A stretch of DNA of 34,329 bases from the NCBI GenBank assembly GCA_017853685.1, contig JAFMJD010000009.1, positions 1-34,329 on the forward strand, given 5' to 3'. Of the stretch, positions 25,076-32,628 are shown piece by piece. The notes under the pieces are model-generated. The model did not search any database and had not been told where the DNA came from. It worked only from the letters and a program-made list of their open reading frames with translations. Made by a program: the position numbers and the translations under genes. The DNA comes from Actinomycetota bacterium (lineage in GTDB: Bacteria > Actinomycetota > Acidimicrobiia > Acidimicrobiales > Ilumatobacteraceae). Numbering within the stretch: position 1 is the stretch's first letter; each line of letters starts with the position of its first letter.

Positions 25076-25971
25076 CCAGCGGCGCGCTTGCGTGGATCGG
25101 CCGGGAACGCCGGCGCGGCAACCAGACGCTCGCTGATGCGCGCACAGCTCTCCACCAACTCCTCGAGTTGTGAACCGAGGCTGCGCACGAGACCGGCTTG
25201 CCCGTCGTCGGTGACGGCTTCGAGTCGTTCGCGCGCTACGCGCCCCGACTCGGTCAACATGCCATCGCGTACCCAACCACGCTCACCGAGCGATGCCGCA
25301 GCGGCTGCGATGCGCTCGGGTGCGAACCCCCGCGTGCCGCTGTACTCGCCGAGCGGGTAACCGAGCCAGAGCTCGGTGAACACGTTCATCTCCACGGCGT
25401 CGAGTCCCCACGAGACTCCCGCCGCGAGGTGCACATCGCCGCGGTGTTCGCGCACCAGCTCGGCCGCTCGCCACAGCCGACCCGCCGGTGTCTCGGGCCG
25501 CGGCAGTGAACGCAGTGCCGCGAACAACGGCCGGCCCATCGGATCGAGACCATCGATCGCTGCGAGCAATGCATCGGCGAGTGGTGCCGCTTCGGCATCG
25601 GTGACGTACTGCCCAAGACTCTCGCTCGCGCCCAGTGCACGTGCATGCAGCACGTCGTCACGCGATGCTGCGGCCACACCCTGCTCGTACACCGCGGTGA
25701 GCAGACCCGGCTCGAACACCCCGAAGGTGGCGACCACTACTGACGCCGACGGTGTTCCGAGTGCTGCTGCTCGTCCCCACACGTACGCATCGAAGAAGCC
25801 GAGTCCGAGCCCTGCGAGCCGCTCCATGGGCGGTCGTGACCACCAGCCGTGGGTTGCGATGGGCTCGAGCGCGTCGCGCAAGCGTCGGGCCACAGTTGCG
25901 GGCACCACGGGCTCGGGGATCGGTTCGGCGGCGGGGACGAAGAACACCGCCACGACATCGTCGTAGGTCAT
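25072..25971 (-). CDS. SCO6745-like protein with C-terminal winged-helix-like region
   Basis: A 299-aa soluble protein resembling the actinobacterial SCO6745-type family. Characteristic features are an early RRLRDALEPIATHGWWS, then GLGFFDAYVWGRAAALGTPSASVVVATFGVFEPGL, and a C-terminal winged-helix-like stretch (LGERGWVRDGMLTESGRVARERLE). The family has no established biochemical role; the winged helix suggests DNA or protein binding. CAGGAT on the minus strand ends six bases before the ATG and no Shine-Dalgarno is present, so the mRNA may be leaderless. The stop codon shares the CTAG tetranucleotide with the stop of the convergent glycohydrolase-phosphatase gene. Confidence 0.75.
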   Translation of the reverse strand: MTYDDVVAVFFVPAAEPIPEPVVPATVARRLRDALEPIATHGWWSRPPMERLAGLGLGFFDAYVWGRAAALGTPSASVVVATFGVFEPGLLTAVYEQGVAAASRDDVLHARALGASESLGQYVTDAEAAPLADALLAAIDGLDPMGRPLFAALRSLPRPETPAGRLWRAAELVREHRGDVHLAAGVSWGLDAVEMNVFTELWLGYPLGEYSGTRGFAPERIAAAAASLGERGWVRDGMLTESGRVARERLEAVTDDGQAGLVRSLGSQLEELVESCARISERLVAAPAFPADPRKRAAG

Positions 25972-26022
25972 GCAGCGATCCTGCCAGAGCGCAACACGCC
26001 GCGCTCCGGTCGACGCTCTTCG

Positions 26023-27675
26023 TTACTTGTCGCGCAATTCGCGCCGAAGGATCTTGCCGGTAGTGGTCTTGGGCAACTCGTCGACGATCTCGACCTGACG
26101 CGGATACTTGTAGGCAGCCATACGTTCCTTGCAGAACGCGATGATCTCCTCGGGTGTTGCCGTGGTGCCCGGCTTGAGCGACACGAACGCCTTCACGGAC
26201 TCGCCTCGGTACTCGTCGGGCACACCGATCACCGCAGCCTCACGCACCGACGCGTGACCGTACAGAACGTCTTCCACTTCGCGGGGCCACACCTTGTAGC
26301 CCGAGGCGTTGATCATGTCCTTCTTGCGATCGACGATGTAGAACCAGCCGTTCGCGTCCATGAATCCCACGTCGCCGGTGTAGAGGCGACCGTTGGGGAT
26401 GGACTTCTGGGTCTCCTCGGGCTTGTTCCAGTAGCCGGCCACCACCTGGGGCCCCTCGGTGACGATCTCGCCGATCTCGCCGGTCGGCATCTCCTGGCCG
26501 TCCTCGCCGATGATGCGCACCACTGTGTTGAAGATCGGTACTCCCACCGAGAGCGCACCCGAGGTGGGATCCACCGGGGTCTCGGCGTACAACGGCACGC
26601 CGTGCGACGGCGATGTGGTCTCGGTGAGTCCGTAGATGTTGTGGATCTGATGACCGAATCGCTGCTTGAACGCATCGGCGATCGCCGGTGCGATGGGTGC
26701 GCCACCCGAATAGATCTTGTGGAGCGACGCCAGGTCCTCCGGGGTGACACCGGGAGTGTTCGACAAGGCGATGAACACTGTGATGGCACCCACCGTGAAG
26801 GTGGGGCGATGTTCGCGGATGGCATCGAGCATCACATTGGGCTCGAACCGGTACGCCAACACGAGTGTGGCGGGCAACAGGAACGAGATCGTGATGTGGG
26901 CGATGAGCCCGGTGATGTGGAACAGCGGTGCCACGCCGAGCACGACCTCGTCGGAGGTGAGACTGATCCAGTCCCGATAGGCCTGCGAGTTGAACACCAC
27001 GTTGCCGTGGGTGTTCATGGCTCCCTTCGGGACACCCGTGGTTCCCGACGTGTACGTGAGGAACGCAACATCACTCGGTGCGAGCGACACCGCCGGGTTG
27101 GTTGCCCCGCGGTGCGCCTCGATGAGACCGAGCATGTCGATGGTTCCGTCGTGACGCTCACGATGCACATCTTTGAACAGTCGGGCATCGTTGCGCGTCT
27201 GGTACTCCAACTCCGATGTGGTGATCACCGTGCGCACCGCGGTGCCGGGAATCACCTCACGCGCCACCTGCCCGTACAGGCTCTCGAGGCACACCAACAC
27301 CGTTGCGCCCGAGTCCTTGAGCATGTAGTCCAGTTCGCGTTGACGGTTCATCGGGTTTACCGACACCATCACACCGCCCGCTTTCCAGGTGCCGAGCATG
27401 GCGATGAGGAACTGCGGGATGTTCTGCAAGTAGACGGCAAGCCGATCGCCGGCACGAAAACCGTTCGACAGCAACCCGGCCGCGAATGCGGTGCTCTGTG
27501 CATCGAGATCGGCCACGGTGAGCGTGGCATCGAAATACTTGATGGCGATGTGTTCGGGCTTGCGCTGTGCCGCAGCCCGGAACATGTCCAGTGCATTCGT
27601 GAACTCGGGTGTGATGTCCGTGGGTGTCCCGGCTCGGTAGCTGCGGAGCCAGGGGCGATCGGCTGCCGTCGTCAT
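26023..27675 (-). CDS. AMP-forming acyl-CoA synthetase (FadD-like)
   Basis: A 550-aa adenylate-forming ligase of normal length. The P-loop motif LTYTSGTTGVPKGA lies near 202-215 and YGLTETT near 345. YTGDVGF and VDRKKDMINASGYKVWPREVE follow around 430-460. The C-terminal catalytic lysine lies in TTTGKILRREL near 538. It activates a carboxylic acid to an acyl-AMP and then the CoA thioester; a medium- or long-chain fatty acid or similar lipid acid is likely, but chain length cannot be read from sequence. GAGGAGA stands six bases before the ATG. It lies 48 bp downstream of the cyclase-family gene on the same strand and is probably in the same TetR-controlled operon. Confidence 0.95.
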   Translation of the reverse strand: MTTAADRPWLRSYRAGTPTDITPEFTNALDMFRAAAQRKPEHIAIKYFDATLTVADLDAQSTAFAAGLLSNGFRAGDRLAVYLQNIPQFLIAMLGTWKAGGVMVSVNPMNRQRELDYMLKDSGATVLVCLESLYGQVAREVIPGTAVRTVITTSELEYQTRNDARLFKDVHRERHDGTIDMLGLIEAHRGATNPAVSLAPSDVAFLTYTSGTTGVPKGAMNTHGNVVFNSQAYRDWISLTSDEVVLGVAPLFHITGLIAHITISFLLPATLVLAYRFEPNVMLDAIREHRPTFTVGAITVFIALSNTPGVTPEDLASLHKIYSGGAPIAPAIADAFKQRFGHQIHNIYGLTETTSPSHGVPLYAETPVDPTSGALSVGVPIFNTVVRIIGEDGQEMPTGEIGEIVTEGPQVVAGYWNKPEETQKSIPNGRLYTGDVGFMDANGWFYIVDRKKDMINASGYKVWPREVEDVLYGHASVREAAVIGVPDEYRGESVKAFVSLKPGTTATPEEIIAFCKERMAAYKYPRQVEIVDELPKTTTGKILRRELRDK

Positions 27676-27723
27676 TGCAGTTCTCCTCTGCGTGCTGATG
27701 GAAGTGGTCGTGGTTTAGAGTCG

Positions 27724-28680
27724 CTACTTGATGGTGATCGGATTCACCGGCGCACCGGTTCCGCTCACCACCTTGAGCGGGGCTGCTGCGTACAGGAAGG
27801 TGTACTGCTTGTCCTGCGCGCAATCCTCGCCGAGCGGGTCGAGGTCGACGATTTCGGTGAAAAGCACCCCGAGATTGCGCATGAGCGCGCAGTGCAGCGG
27901 GAGCGCAACACCGCTTGCGGGATCGTAGGTGACCTCGTTGGCGATGGTGTCGGTGACGAGATTCGGGATCTCCATGTCCTGGAACCACTTCACCAACTCG
28001 GCGCTGTGCGTGAGTCCCGGCTCGACGAAGTCCTGGTAGAATTTCTCGCGGCCGTACTTATAGAACGTGCTGATGAACCCGGTGCGGATGAGCAGCACGT
28101 CGCGCTTCTCGATCTCGGTTCCCTGCGCACGAGCACACGCCATGAGGTCTTCGTGCGTGAAGGTCTCTCCCTTGTCGAGTGCCTCCTTGCCGCGGAAACG
28201 CGCCATGTCCAACAGGATCCCGCGACCCACCACACCTTTCTCGGCGATCGGGAGCACCGACGCCTTCGTGAGGCCACCGATGGTGGAGTTGGCGTCGTAG
28301 CCGTTGTAGATGACGCCGTCGTACCAGACGTGCCCAAGTGCGTCGTACTGCGTGGATCCCTGCAGGAACGCCGTGATGAAGTCGTCGGCATAGTGCAGTC
28401 CGCCCGGGAACTGGGGGGCCTTGTCGCCATGCCACGATCCCTCGTCGAACACCATCAGTCGTTCGGCACCGCGCCGGCCGGGCCACACGGGGTCACCCGC
28501 CGGATCACACATGCGCACCTGCAGGGTGTGCACCTTGCCCTGCTTCACGTGGCGAATGCCGCGCATCACCTGGGCGGCATCGAGGTAGTTCAGCGCACCG
28601 ATCTCGTCGTCGGGCCCCCACTTGCCCCAGTTCTTCGGCGAATCCTTGAGCAGTTCGCCCATCGACGGCACAACAGTCAT
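27724..28680 (-). CDS. Cyclase-family metal-dependent hydrolase (kynurenine-formamidase-like fold)
   Basis: A 318-aa protein of the cyclase / arylformamidase-like family. NWGKWGPDDEIGALNYL near the start is typical. STQYDALGHVWYDG is a variant of the family metal-binding HxGTHxDxxxH motif, with the first His replaced and D and H kept. VLLIRTGFISTFY and HCALMRNLGVLFTEI correspond to later conserved strands. Family members hydrolyse amides or lactones, or act on cyclic intermediates; the substrate here is unknown. AAAGGG precedes the ATG. A promoter and palindromic operator lie immediately upstream. It is first in the operon with the acyl-CoA synthetase, suggesting a lipid or aromatic catabolic route. 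Confidence 0.88.
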   Translation of the reverse strand: MTVVPSMGELLKDSPKNWGKWGPDDEIGALNYLDAAQVMRGIRHVKQGKVHTLQVRMCDPAGDPVWPGRRGAERLMVFDEGSWHGDKAPQFPGGLHYADDFITAFLQGSTQYDALGHVWYDGVIYNGYDANSTIGGLTKASVLPIAEKGVVGRGILLDMARFRGKEALDKGETFTHEDLMACARAQGTEIEKRDVLLIRTGFISTFYKYGREKFYQDFVEPGLTHSAELVKWFQDMEIPNLVTDTIANEVTYDPASGVALPLHCALMRNLGVLFTEIVDLDPLGEDCAQDKQYTFLYAAAPLKVVSGTGAPVNPITIK

Positions 28681-28702
28681 CGGTCAACCCTTTCGGTTCA
28701 GT

Positions 28703-28720
28703 ACCGAACGATCGCTCGGT
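28703..28720. promoter_or_regulatory. TetR-type operator upstream of the cyclase/acyl-CoA ligase operon
   Basis: ACCGAACGATCGCTCGGT is an 18-bp inverted repeat with one mismatched pair (ACCGAACGA against ACCGAGCGA). It lies just downstream of the expected transcription start of the cyclase gene, where a bound repressor would block elongation. The neighbouring TetR gene and its upstream region share half-sites with it. Confidence 0.65.
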
Positions 28721-28728
28721 AGACCGGG

Positions 28729-28758
28729 ACGATACGATGCCTTTCCCGCGATCGTCAA
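28729..28758 (-). promoter_or_regulatory. Promoter of the cyclase/acyl-CoA ligase operon
   Basis: On the minus strand TTGACG (28758-28753) and TATCGT (28734-28729) are separated by 18 bp, a good -35/-10 pair for the housekeeping sigma factor. It lies in the gap after the TetR gene stop and predicts a start near 28722, next to the palindromic operator. Confidence 0.6.
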
Positions 28759-28761
28759 GGG

Positions 28762-29376
28762 TCAGCGCCGCGTGAGGGCCGGACCGTCGTATCCCATCAG
28801 GCCCAGGGCGAACCCGACGTAGCGACGAGCCACTTCCTCGGGTGAAGACGAATGGCCAGGGCGGTACCACTGCGGAATCGCCACGCACATCGTGGTGACG
28901 GCTCGCGAGGCATCGTGGGCGTGCGATACCCGGAAACTGCCGGCCTCGACGGCGGCGTCCACCTCGGCATCCACCATGCGCTGCTGGGTGGTTCGCAGCC
29001 GCACGATGCGGGTCCGGTTGTCGGGCTCGAGGCTGCGCATCTCGCTCGCCCCGATGAAGGCGAGGTCACGGCGGTGGCAGTGATACAGCACCAGACACTC
29101 GATGAGCAGTGAAAACGCCCGCACGGGGTCGCCGGCGCCTTCGTGGCGGGCGGCCTGACTGCGCCACAGGAGGTCGTCCATGGTCACATCCAAGAGGCCC
29201 ACCAACATGTCCTGCTTGGTGGCGAAGTGGTGGTACATGCCCGGCACCGACAGCCCTGCCCGCCGGGCGATATCCCGCACGGTGGCACCGTGGTACCCGG
29301 TCTCGACAAAGGCGCCAGCCGCAGCAGCAAGTACTGGGTCCAGCTCGACTTCGCCGTATTCACGCCAGTCCGCCAC
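28762..29376 (-). CDS. TetR-family transcriptional regulator
   Basis: A 204-aa TetR-type repressor with helix-turn-helix ATVRDIARRAGLSVPGMYHHFATKQDMLVGLLD and the family-typical YHHF. The ligand domain includes the stretch LLIECLVLYHCHRRDLAFIGASEMRSLE, a layout common in acyl-CoA-responsive regulators of lipid degradation. The frame is open to 29589, but the upstream part has no similarity. GTG 29376 is chosen because a purine-rich GGGGGA precedes it and the protein then has normal length. It lies upstream of the cyclase/acyl-CoA ligase operon on the same strand, and both its own leader and that operon carry related palindromes. It probably represses both, with an acyl-CoA as a plausible inducer. 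Confidence 0.88.
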   Translation of the reverse strand: MADWREYGEVELDPVLAAAAGAFVETGYHGATVRDIARRAGLSVPGMYHHFATKQDMLVGLLDVTMDDLLWRSQAARHEGAGDPVRAFSLLIECLVLYHCHRRDLAFIGASEMRSLEPDNRTRIVRLRTTQQRMVDAEVDAAVEAGSFRVSHAHDASRAVTTMCVAIPQWYRPGHSSSPEEVARRYVGFALGLMGYDGPALTRR

Positions 29377-29441
29377 GGAGTCCCCCGCCTGTTGTTGCCG
29401 CCCGCCCGTTGCCGCAGGATCCCCCCCGTGCGACCCGCAGC

Positions 29442-29508
29442 ACCATAGCAGCACCAGCGACCTATCGCTCGGTCGGCGAGCGACCGATCGGTGAACTCTG
29501 TTCAGAGT
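29442..29508. promoter_or_regulatory. TetR promoter with operator-like palindromes
   Basis: TATGGT on the minus strand (29447-29442) is a candidate -10 box for the TetR gene. Around its -35 region lie ATCGCTCGGT (29464-29473), identical to one half-site of the cyclase operator, and an 18-mer at 29475-29492 that matches the reverse complement of that operator at 14 of 18 positions. It contains the perfect palindrome ACCGATCGGT. A separate perfect 14-bp palindrome, ACTCTGTTCAGAGT, follows at 29495-29508 and may serve another regulator or the plus-strand cluster. Confidence 0.5.
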
Positions 29509-29689
29509 AGCCCGACGGACTCGCCCCGGCACCTTTTGCGCCGTCGGGCACCGCACGGCACATCGCTCGACAACCACGTGTCCTGTCACAAAGTGCGCGA
29601 ACGGGAGTCGATTTCACTGAATGGCCACTCCATCGATCCCCGTATTGTCGGAAAGACAACGCCCGCGCATGAGCCGAAAGGGGGCCGTC
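29509..29689. other. Non-coding leader upstream of the sigma-like gene
   Basis: With the operator region before it, this completes a gap of 313 bp between divergent genes. I see no coding pattern in it. A weak TTGTC/GACAA hairpin sits at 29645-29659, and AAGGGGG just before 29690 is the ribosome-binding site of the next gene. The promoter of the plus-strand cluster must lie here but I could not assign its boxes. Confidence 0.5.
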
Positions 29690-30331
29690 ATGGACGAGCA
29701 GCCTGACGCGCTCTCCGAGTTTGCCCGAGCGGCGTTCGCCTGGCTCGACACACCCGCCGCAACGCGACTCGCGAACAGGCTCATCCATCGCTACAGGCTC
29801 TTTCTCGAACCCGACGATGTGCTGAACGAGGCACGATTGCGCGTCTGGCGACGGACCGCAACTGAGCACGCCGACCTCGTGAATGCGCCGGCGTATTGCA
29901 GCACGGTGATTGCAAACATCGTGAAGAAGATCGAACGCGGTGCCGAACCGAGAGACGTCGATGAGGAGCTCGTGTGGCAGCCGGGACCCGGCGCCGCCGT
30001 GCCGCAGGAGTCCGACTCCGCCGAGTTTCTCGATGACCTGCGGGCCGGTGTGGAGACAAGCGGTGAGCAACCATGGGTGGTGTCCGGTGCACTGACCGCC
30101 ATCACCCTCACCCTCTACGACACATGCGACCTGCGCGGTGTCCCCCAGCCGGCCGGAAGGGCGCAGCAGGCGCGGATGTGGGCGGGACTGTGGTTCTCGG
30201 GCAAACGCGACGGATTCTTCGCGAATCAACAGGCGGATCACCCACGCATCCGACAGGCAAGAGCGCGTGCATGTTCACGGATCGCCGACCTCTTGGATCG
30301 CGTCACGCTGACGATGCGGGGGCAGCGATGA
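29690..30331 (+). CDS. Divergent sigma-70/ECF-like protein
   Basis: A 213-aa protein with weak resemblance to extracytoplasmic-function sigma factors. Residues about 20-90 look like region 2: LANRLIHRYRLFLEPDDVLNEARLRVWRR recalls the DLVQE-x-FLRAWR core-binding helix, and APAYCSTVIANIVKKIERG the helix that melts the -10. The last 60 residues, ending HPRIRQARARACSRIADLL, resemble the close of region 4. The link between them is unusually long. No characterised subgroup is recognised, and it could be a DNA-binding protein with another role. ATG 29690 is chosen because AAGGGGG stands five bases upstream; earlier ATGs (29621, 29669) lack that. It overlaps the next gene by 4 bp (ATGA), so the two are translationally coupled. 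Confidence 0.55.
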   Translation: MDEQPDALSEFARAAFAWLDTPAATRLANRLIHRYRLFLEPDDVLNEARLRVWRRTATEHADLVNAPAYCSTVIANIVKKIERGAEPRDVDEELVWQPGPGAAVPQESDSAEFLDDLRAGVETSGEQPWVVSGALTAITLTLYDTCDLRGVPQPAGRAQQARMWAGLWFSGKRDGFFANQQADHPRIRQARARACSRIADLLDRVTLTMRGQR

Positions 30332-31584
30332 ACCTCGCACTCTTCGACAACGCGCTCACCGTCCACGGCGGCACCGATGAATACGACGTCGTTGCACAAC
30401 CATCCGGCCCTGCGGGCGTAAACGTGTTGCCGCTGCAACATCTGCGCATCCGATTCGACGCGGCTGATCCGCTGCTGATGTGCGGCCTCGACGTGAGTGC
30501 CTCCATCAGCATCAAGACTCTGGGGTACTTCATCGGTTTGGATCGCGCTGAACAGGTGCTCGAGCGTCGCCCCACGCCGTCGATGCGATCAAGGAACATC
30601 GATGCGCTCCAGCCCACCCCACGATCACTCCGGACCGGGGTACGAGAGGTGATCAGCGATCTGTCATTCGCCGCAGCACTGCACTCGCACAGTGAGGACA
30701 CGGCGCTATCCGACCTCACGCGCGCTGCGGCAGCACTCGAGCTCGCAGTGACCTGTAGTCGCCTGGACGACTTCGGTGTTCCGGGCCTGATCGACACGCG
30801 GAGCGACGCCGTGTCGCGTGCAGCGGAGATGCTGCGGGCCTCCGGGGACGAGATCGACACCCTGGTGGAGGATGCGCCCGACTTCGCGCGACGTCTGGCG
30901 CAGCTGTGCCGGGCGATGGGCCTGAGCGACCGAGTATTCGCACGTACCGCCGAGTACGTCGAGCAGGCGTTGCGACCCGACGACGACTGGTACGAGTTCG
31001 GTGCCGACGCCTCGAGGGCGAACATCGCGTTGAGCTCGATGCCGGACACCCCGATGCTCGCGGCCCGCATGGCTGCTCCCTCCGAGCGCGCCAGATCAGT
31101 ATCTGATCTGCATCTCGTCCAACCTGCAGTGGAACTGTTGCGCGGCGGACGCCTCGTGGTGCGACCCGAGAACGAACGCATCACCTCCGATGCCTGCTGG
31201 GTGCGCGTACTGCGCGGCGGCACCTTGTCGGTGCTTGCGCTCGCTCCTGCGCGCCGTGTAGCCGGCGGTTGGCTCGCCGAGGCTCTGGTCGAACCGGGTC
31301 TCACGCTGGACGATCTCGAGATCGATGTGGTGGAGCGCCCGGTTCTGCCGGAGTCGTCGTTGACACGTGCGCGGCGGGCGGTGGCGCTCGGTCGAGAGGC
31401 GGTTGCGCTGGCGGTGCTCGACGAATCGCCGGCGGCACGAGACCTGTGGCGCGAGTGCGCACACGCATGGGACGAACTCGGCGACCGCCAACGCACACGG
31501 CGCGCGATGGCCTATGCACAGAGCTCGATGCCCCAGCGCACTGCGGCACTCGCTGAGTACATCGCCTACGCCAGCGATCTCTGA
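30328..31584 (+). CDS. Unknown 418-aa protein coupled to the sigma-like gene
   Basis: Not recognised. No signal peptide or membrane helix is seen. The N-terminal 70 residues mix strands and a hydrophobic helix. The middle (about 95-240) is mostly helical. About 255-340 looks like a beta domain (LLRGGRLVVRPENERI, VRVLRGGTLSVLALAP, LDDLEIDVVERP). The last 80 residues are Ala/Arg-rich helices (SLTRARRAVALGREAVALAVLDES) resembling helical hairpin repeats. It begins inside the stop of the sigma-like gene, so equal production and direct interaction are plausible. Being a cytoplasmic partner or regulator of that protein is inference from gene order only. Confidence 0.7.
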   Translation: MNLALFDNALTVHGGTDEYDVVAQPSGPAGVNVLPLQHLRIRFDAADPLLMCGLDVSASISIKTLGYFIGLDRAEQVLERRPTPSMRSRNIDALQPTPRSLRTGVREVISDLSFAAALHSHSEDTALSDLTRAAAALELAVTCSRLDDFGVPGLIDTRSDAVSRAAEMLRASGDEIDTLVEDAPDFARRLAQLCRAMGLSDRVFARTAEYVEQALRPDDDWYEFGADASRANIALSSMPDTPMLAARMAAPSERARSVSDLHLVQPAVELLRGGRLVVRPENERITSDACWVRVLRGGTLSVLALAPARRVAGGWLAEALVEPGLTLDDLEIDVVERPVLPESSLTRARRAVALGREAVALAVLDESPAARDLWRECAHAWDELGDRQRTRRAMAYAQSSMPQRTAALAEYIAYASDL

Positions 31585-31719
31585 TCCGTTCGCGCGCAAC
31601 GCTCTGCGAGCGAGAGCTCTGCCATCCATCGGGGGCACCCATCACACCGTGCGCCATTGCGTGCGTTGTCGTCCTCAGAACACGAACCATGCCCAGTTGG
31701 GCTCACGAAAGGAACCACC

Positions 31720-32628
31720 ATGAACGCTCTTTCCCTCCTCGAGAACGCATCGATCGGCTACCCCATCACCCGAGGGGGTGTCTCACTGTTTCCGGTCTAC
31801 ATCCGCATCAAGGACGCACTCATCACCACCGGACCGGCCACGGGCGTCATCATCACCGAGCGCCCCGACGCATCCGTGCCCTCGCTGGTGGTGCACAACC
31901 CCACGGGTTCACCGGTGCTGCTTCTCGAGGGTGAGACCGTGTCAGGCGGACGACAGAACCGCGTGCTCAACGTGAGCGTGCTCGTGCCGGCCGGGGCAAC
32001 CGTGGACATCCCGGTGTCCTGCGTGGAGCAGGGCCGGTGGGGCGGTGGCCGCGAGTTCGACCGCAGCCCGTCGCTCGCACCGCGTCGCGTTCGTCGGGAG
32101 AAACTCCACGGCGTCAATCGGCACGTGGCCGAGGGCGGACACAAGTTCTCGGACCAGGGCGCCGTGTGGCACGTGGTGAACAACGAGTTGAACCGACTGG
32201 GAGTGAACAACGACACCCACTCCCTGCTCGACACCGAGCACGTGATCCAGCAGCGACACGACATCGCGGCCGCAGTGGATGCGTTGGTGCAGTGCGGTCC
32301 GCTCCCCGGACAGTGCGGGGTGATTGTTGCCCACGCTGGTCGCATCGTGAGTGCGGACGTCTTTGCGAATCCCGACCTGCTGGCATGCCAGTGGTCGGCC
32401 ATCGTGCAGGCTGCCATGCTCGATGCACCGGGCCCCGAGGTGCACGGACGGCCCTCGGCCAGCAAGGCGTTGTCGTTCCTCCGCAAGTTCTGCAGTGGTG
32501 AGGCACGGCTGGCCCCGGGCGTGGGCCTCGGCCGTGAGCATCACGTAGCGGCGAAGCGTCTCGTCGGCCAGGCACTCGTGTGGGACGACGTCTTGGTGCA
32601 TGCCAGCGCATTTGCGAGCGCAGCGTGA
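31720..32628 (+). CDS. ARPP-1-type protein (ADP-ribosylglycohydrolase/phosphatase-associated domain)
   Basis: A 302-aa protein resembling the ARPP-1 domain family, named for association with ADP-ribosylglycohydrolases and rhodanese-phosphatase-superfamily enzymes in comparative-genomics work on prokaryotic conflict systems. Distinctive blocks are SLLENASIGYPIT at the N-terminus, VLLLEGETVSGGRQNRVLN at about 65-83 and IPVSCVEQGRWGGG at about 96-109. The conserved Glu, Cys and Arg/Trp residues suggest an enzyme or nucleotide-binding site, but no reaction is established. AAAGGA stands seven bases before the ATG. It overlaps the following deacetylase-fold gene by 4 bp (GTGA). The 135-bp gap upstream may hold a promoter, though I cannot identify one. 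Confidence 0.75.
   Translation: MNALSLLENASIGYPITRGGVSLFPVYIRIKDALITTGPATGVIITERPDASVPSLVVHNPTGSPVLLLEGETVSGGRQNRVLNVSVLVPAGATVDIPVSCVEQGRWGGGREFDRSPSLAPRRVRREKLHGVNRHVAEGGHKFSDQGAVWHVVNNELNRLGVNNDTHSLLDTEHVIQQRHDIAAAVDALVQCGPLPGQCGVIVAHAGRIVSADVFANPDLLACQWSAIVQAAMLDAPGPEVHGRPSASKALSFLRKFCSGEARLAPGVGLGREHHVAAKRLVGQALVWDDVLVHASAFASAA

Noticed and set aside
25849-28722. A 957-codon open frame on the plus strand
   Set aside because: It is antisense to the acyl-CoA synthetase and cyclase genes, whose motifs are unmistakable. Its translation is rich in His, Arg and Gly without any domain, as expected from high-GC codon bias.
29491-29706. A 71-codon plus-strand frame before the sigma-like gene
   Set aside because: No ribosome-binding site, it covers the palindrome region, and its translation looks random.
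31601-31617. Hairpin GCTCT/AGAGC after the 418-aa gene
   Set aside because: A 5-bp stem with a 7-nt loop and no T run; not good enough for a terminator, so I do not split the cluster on it.
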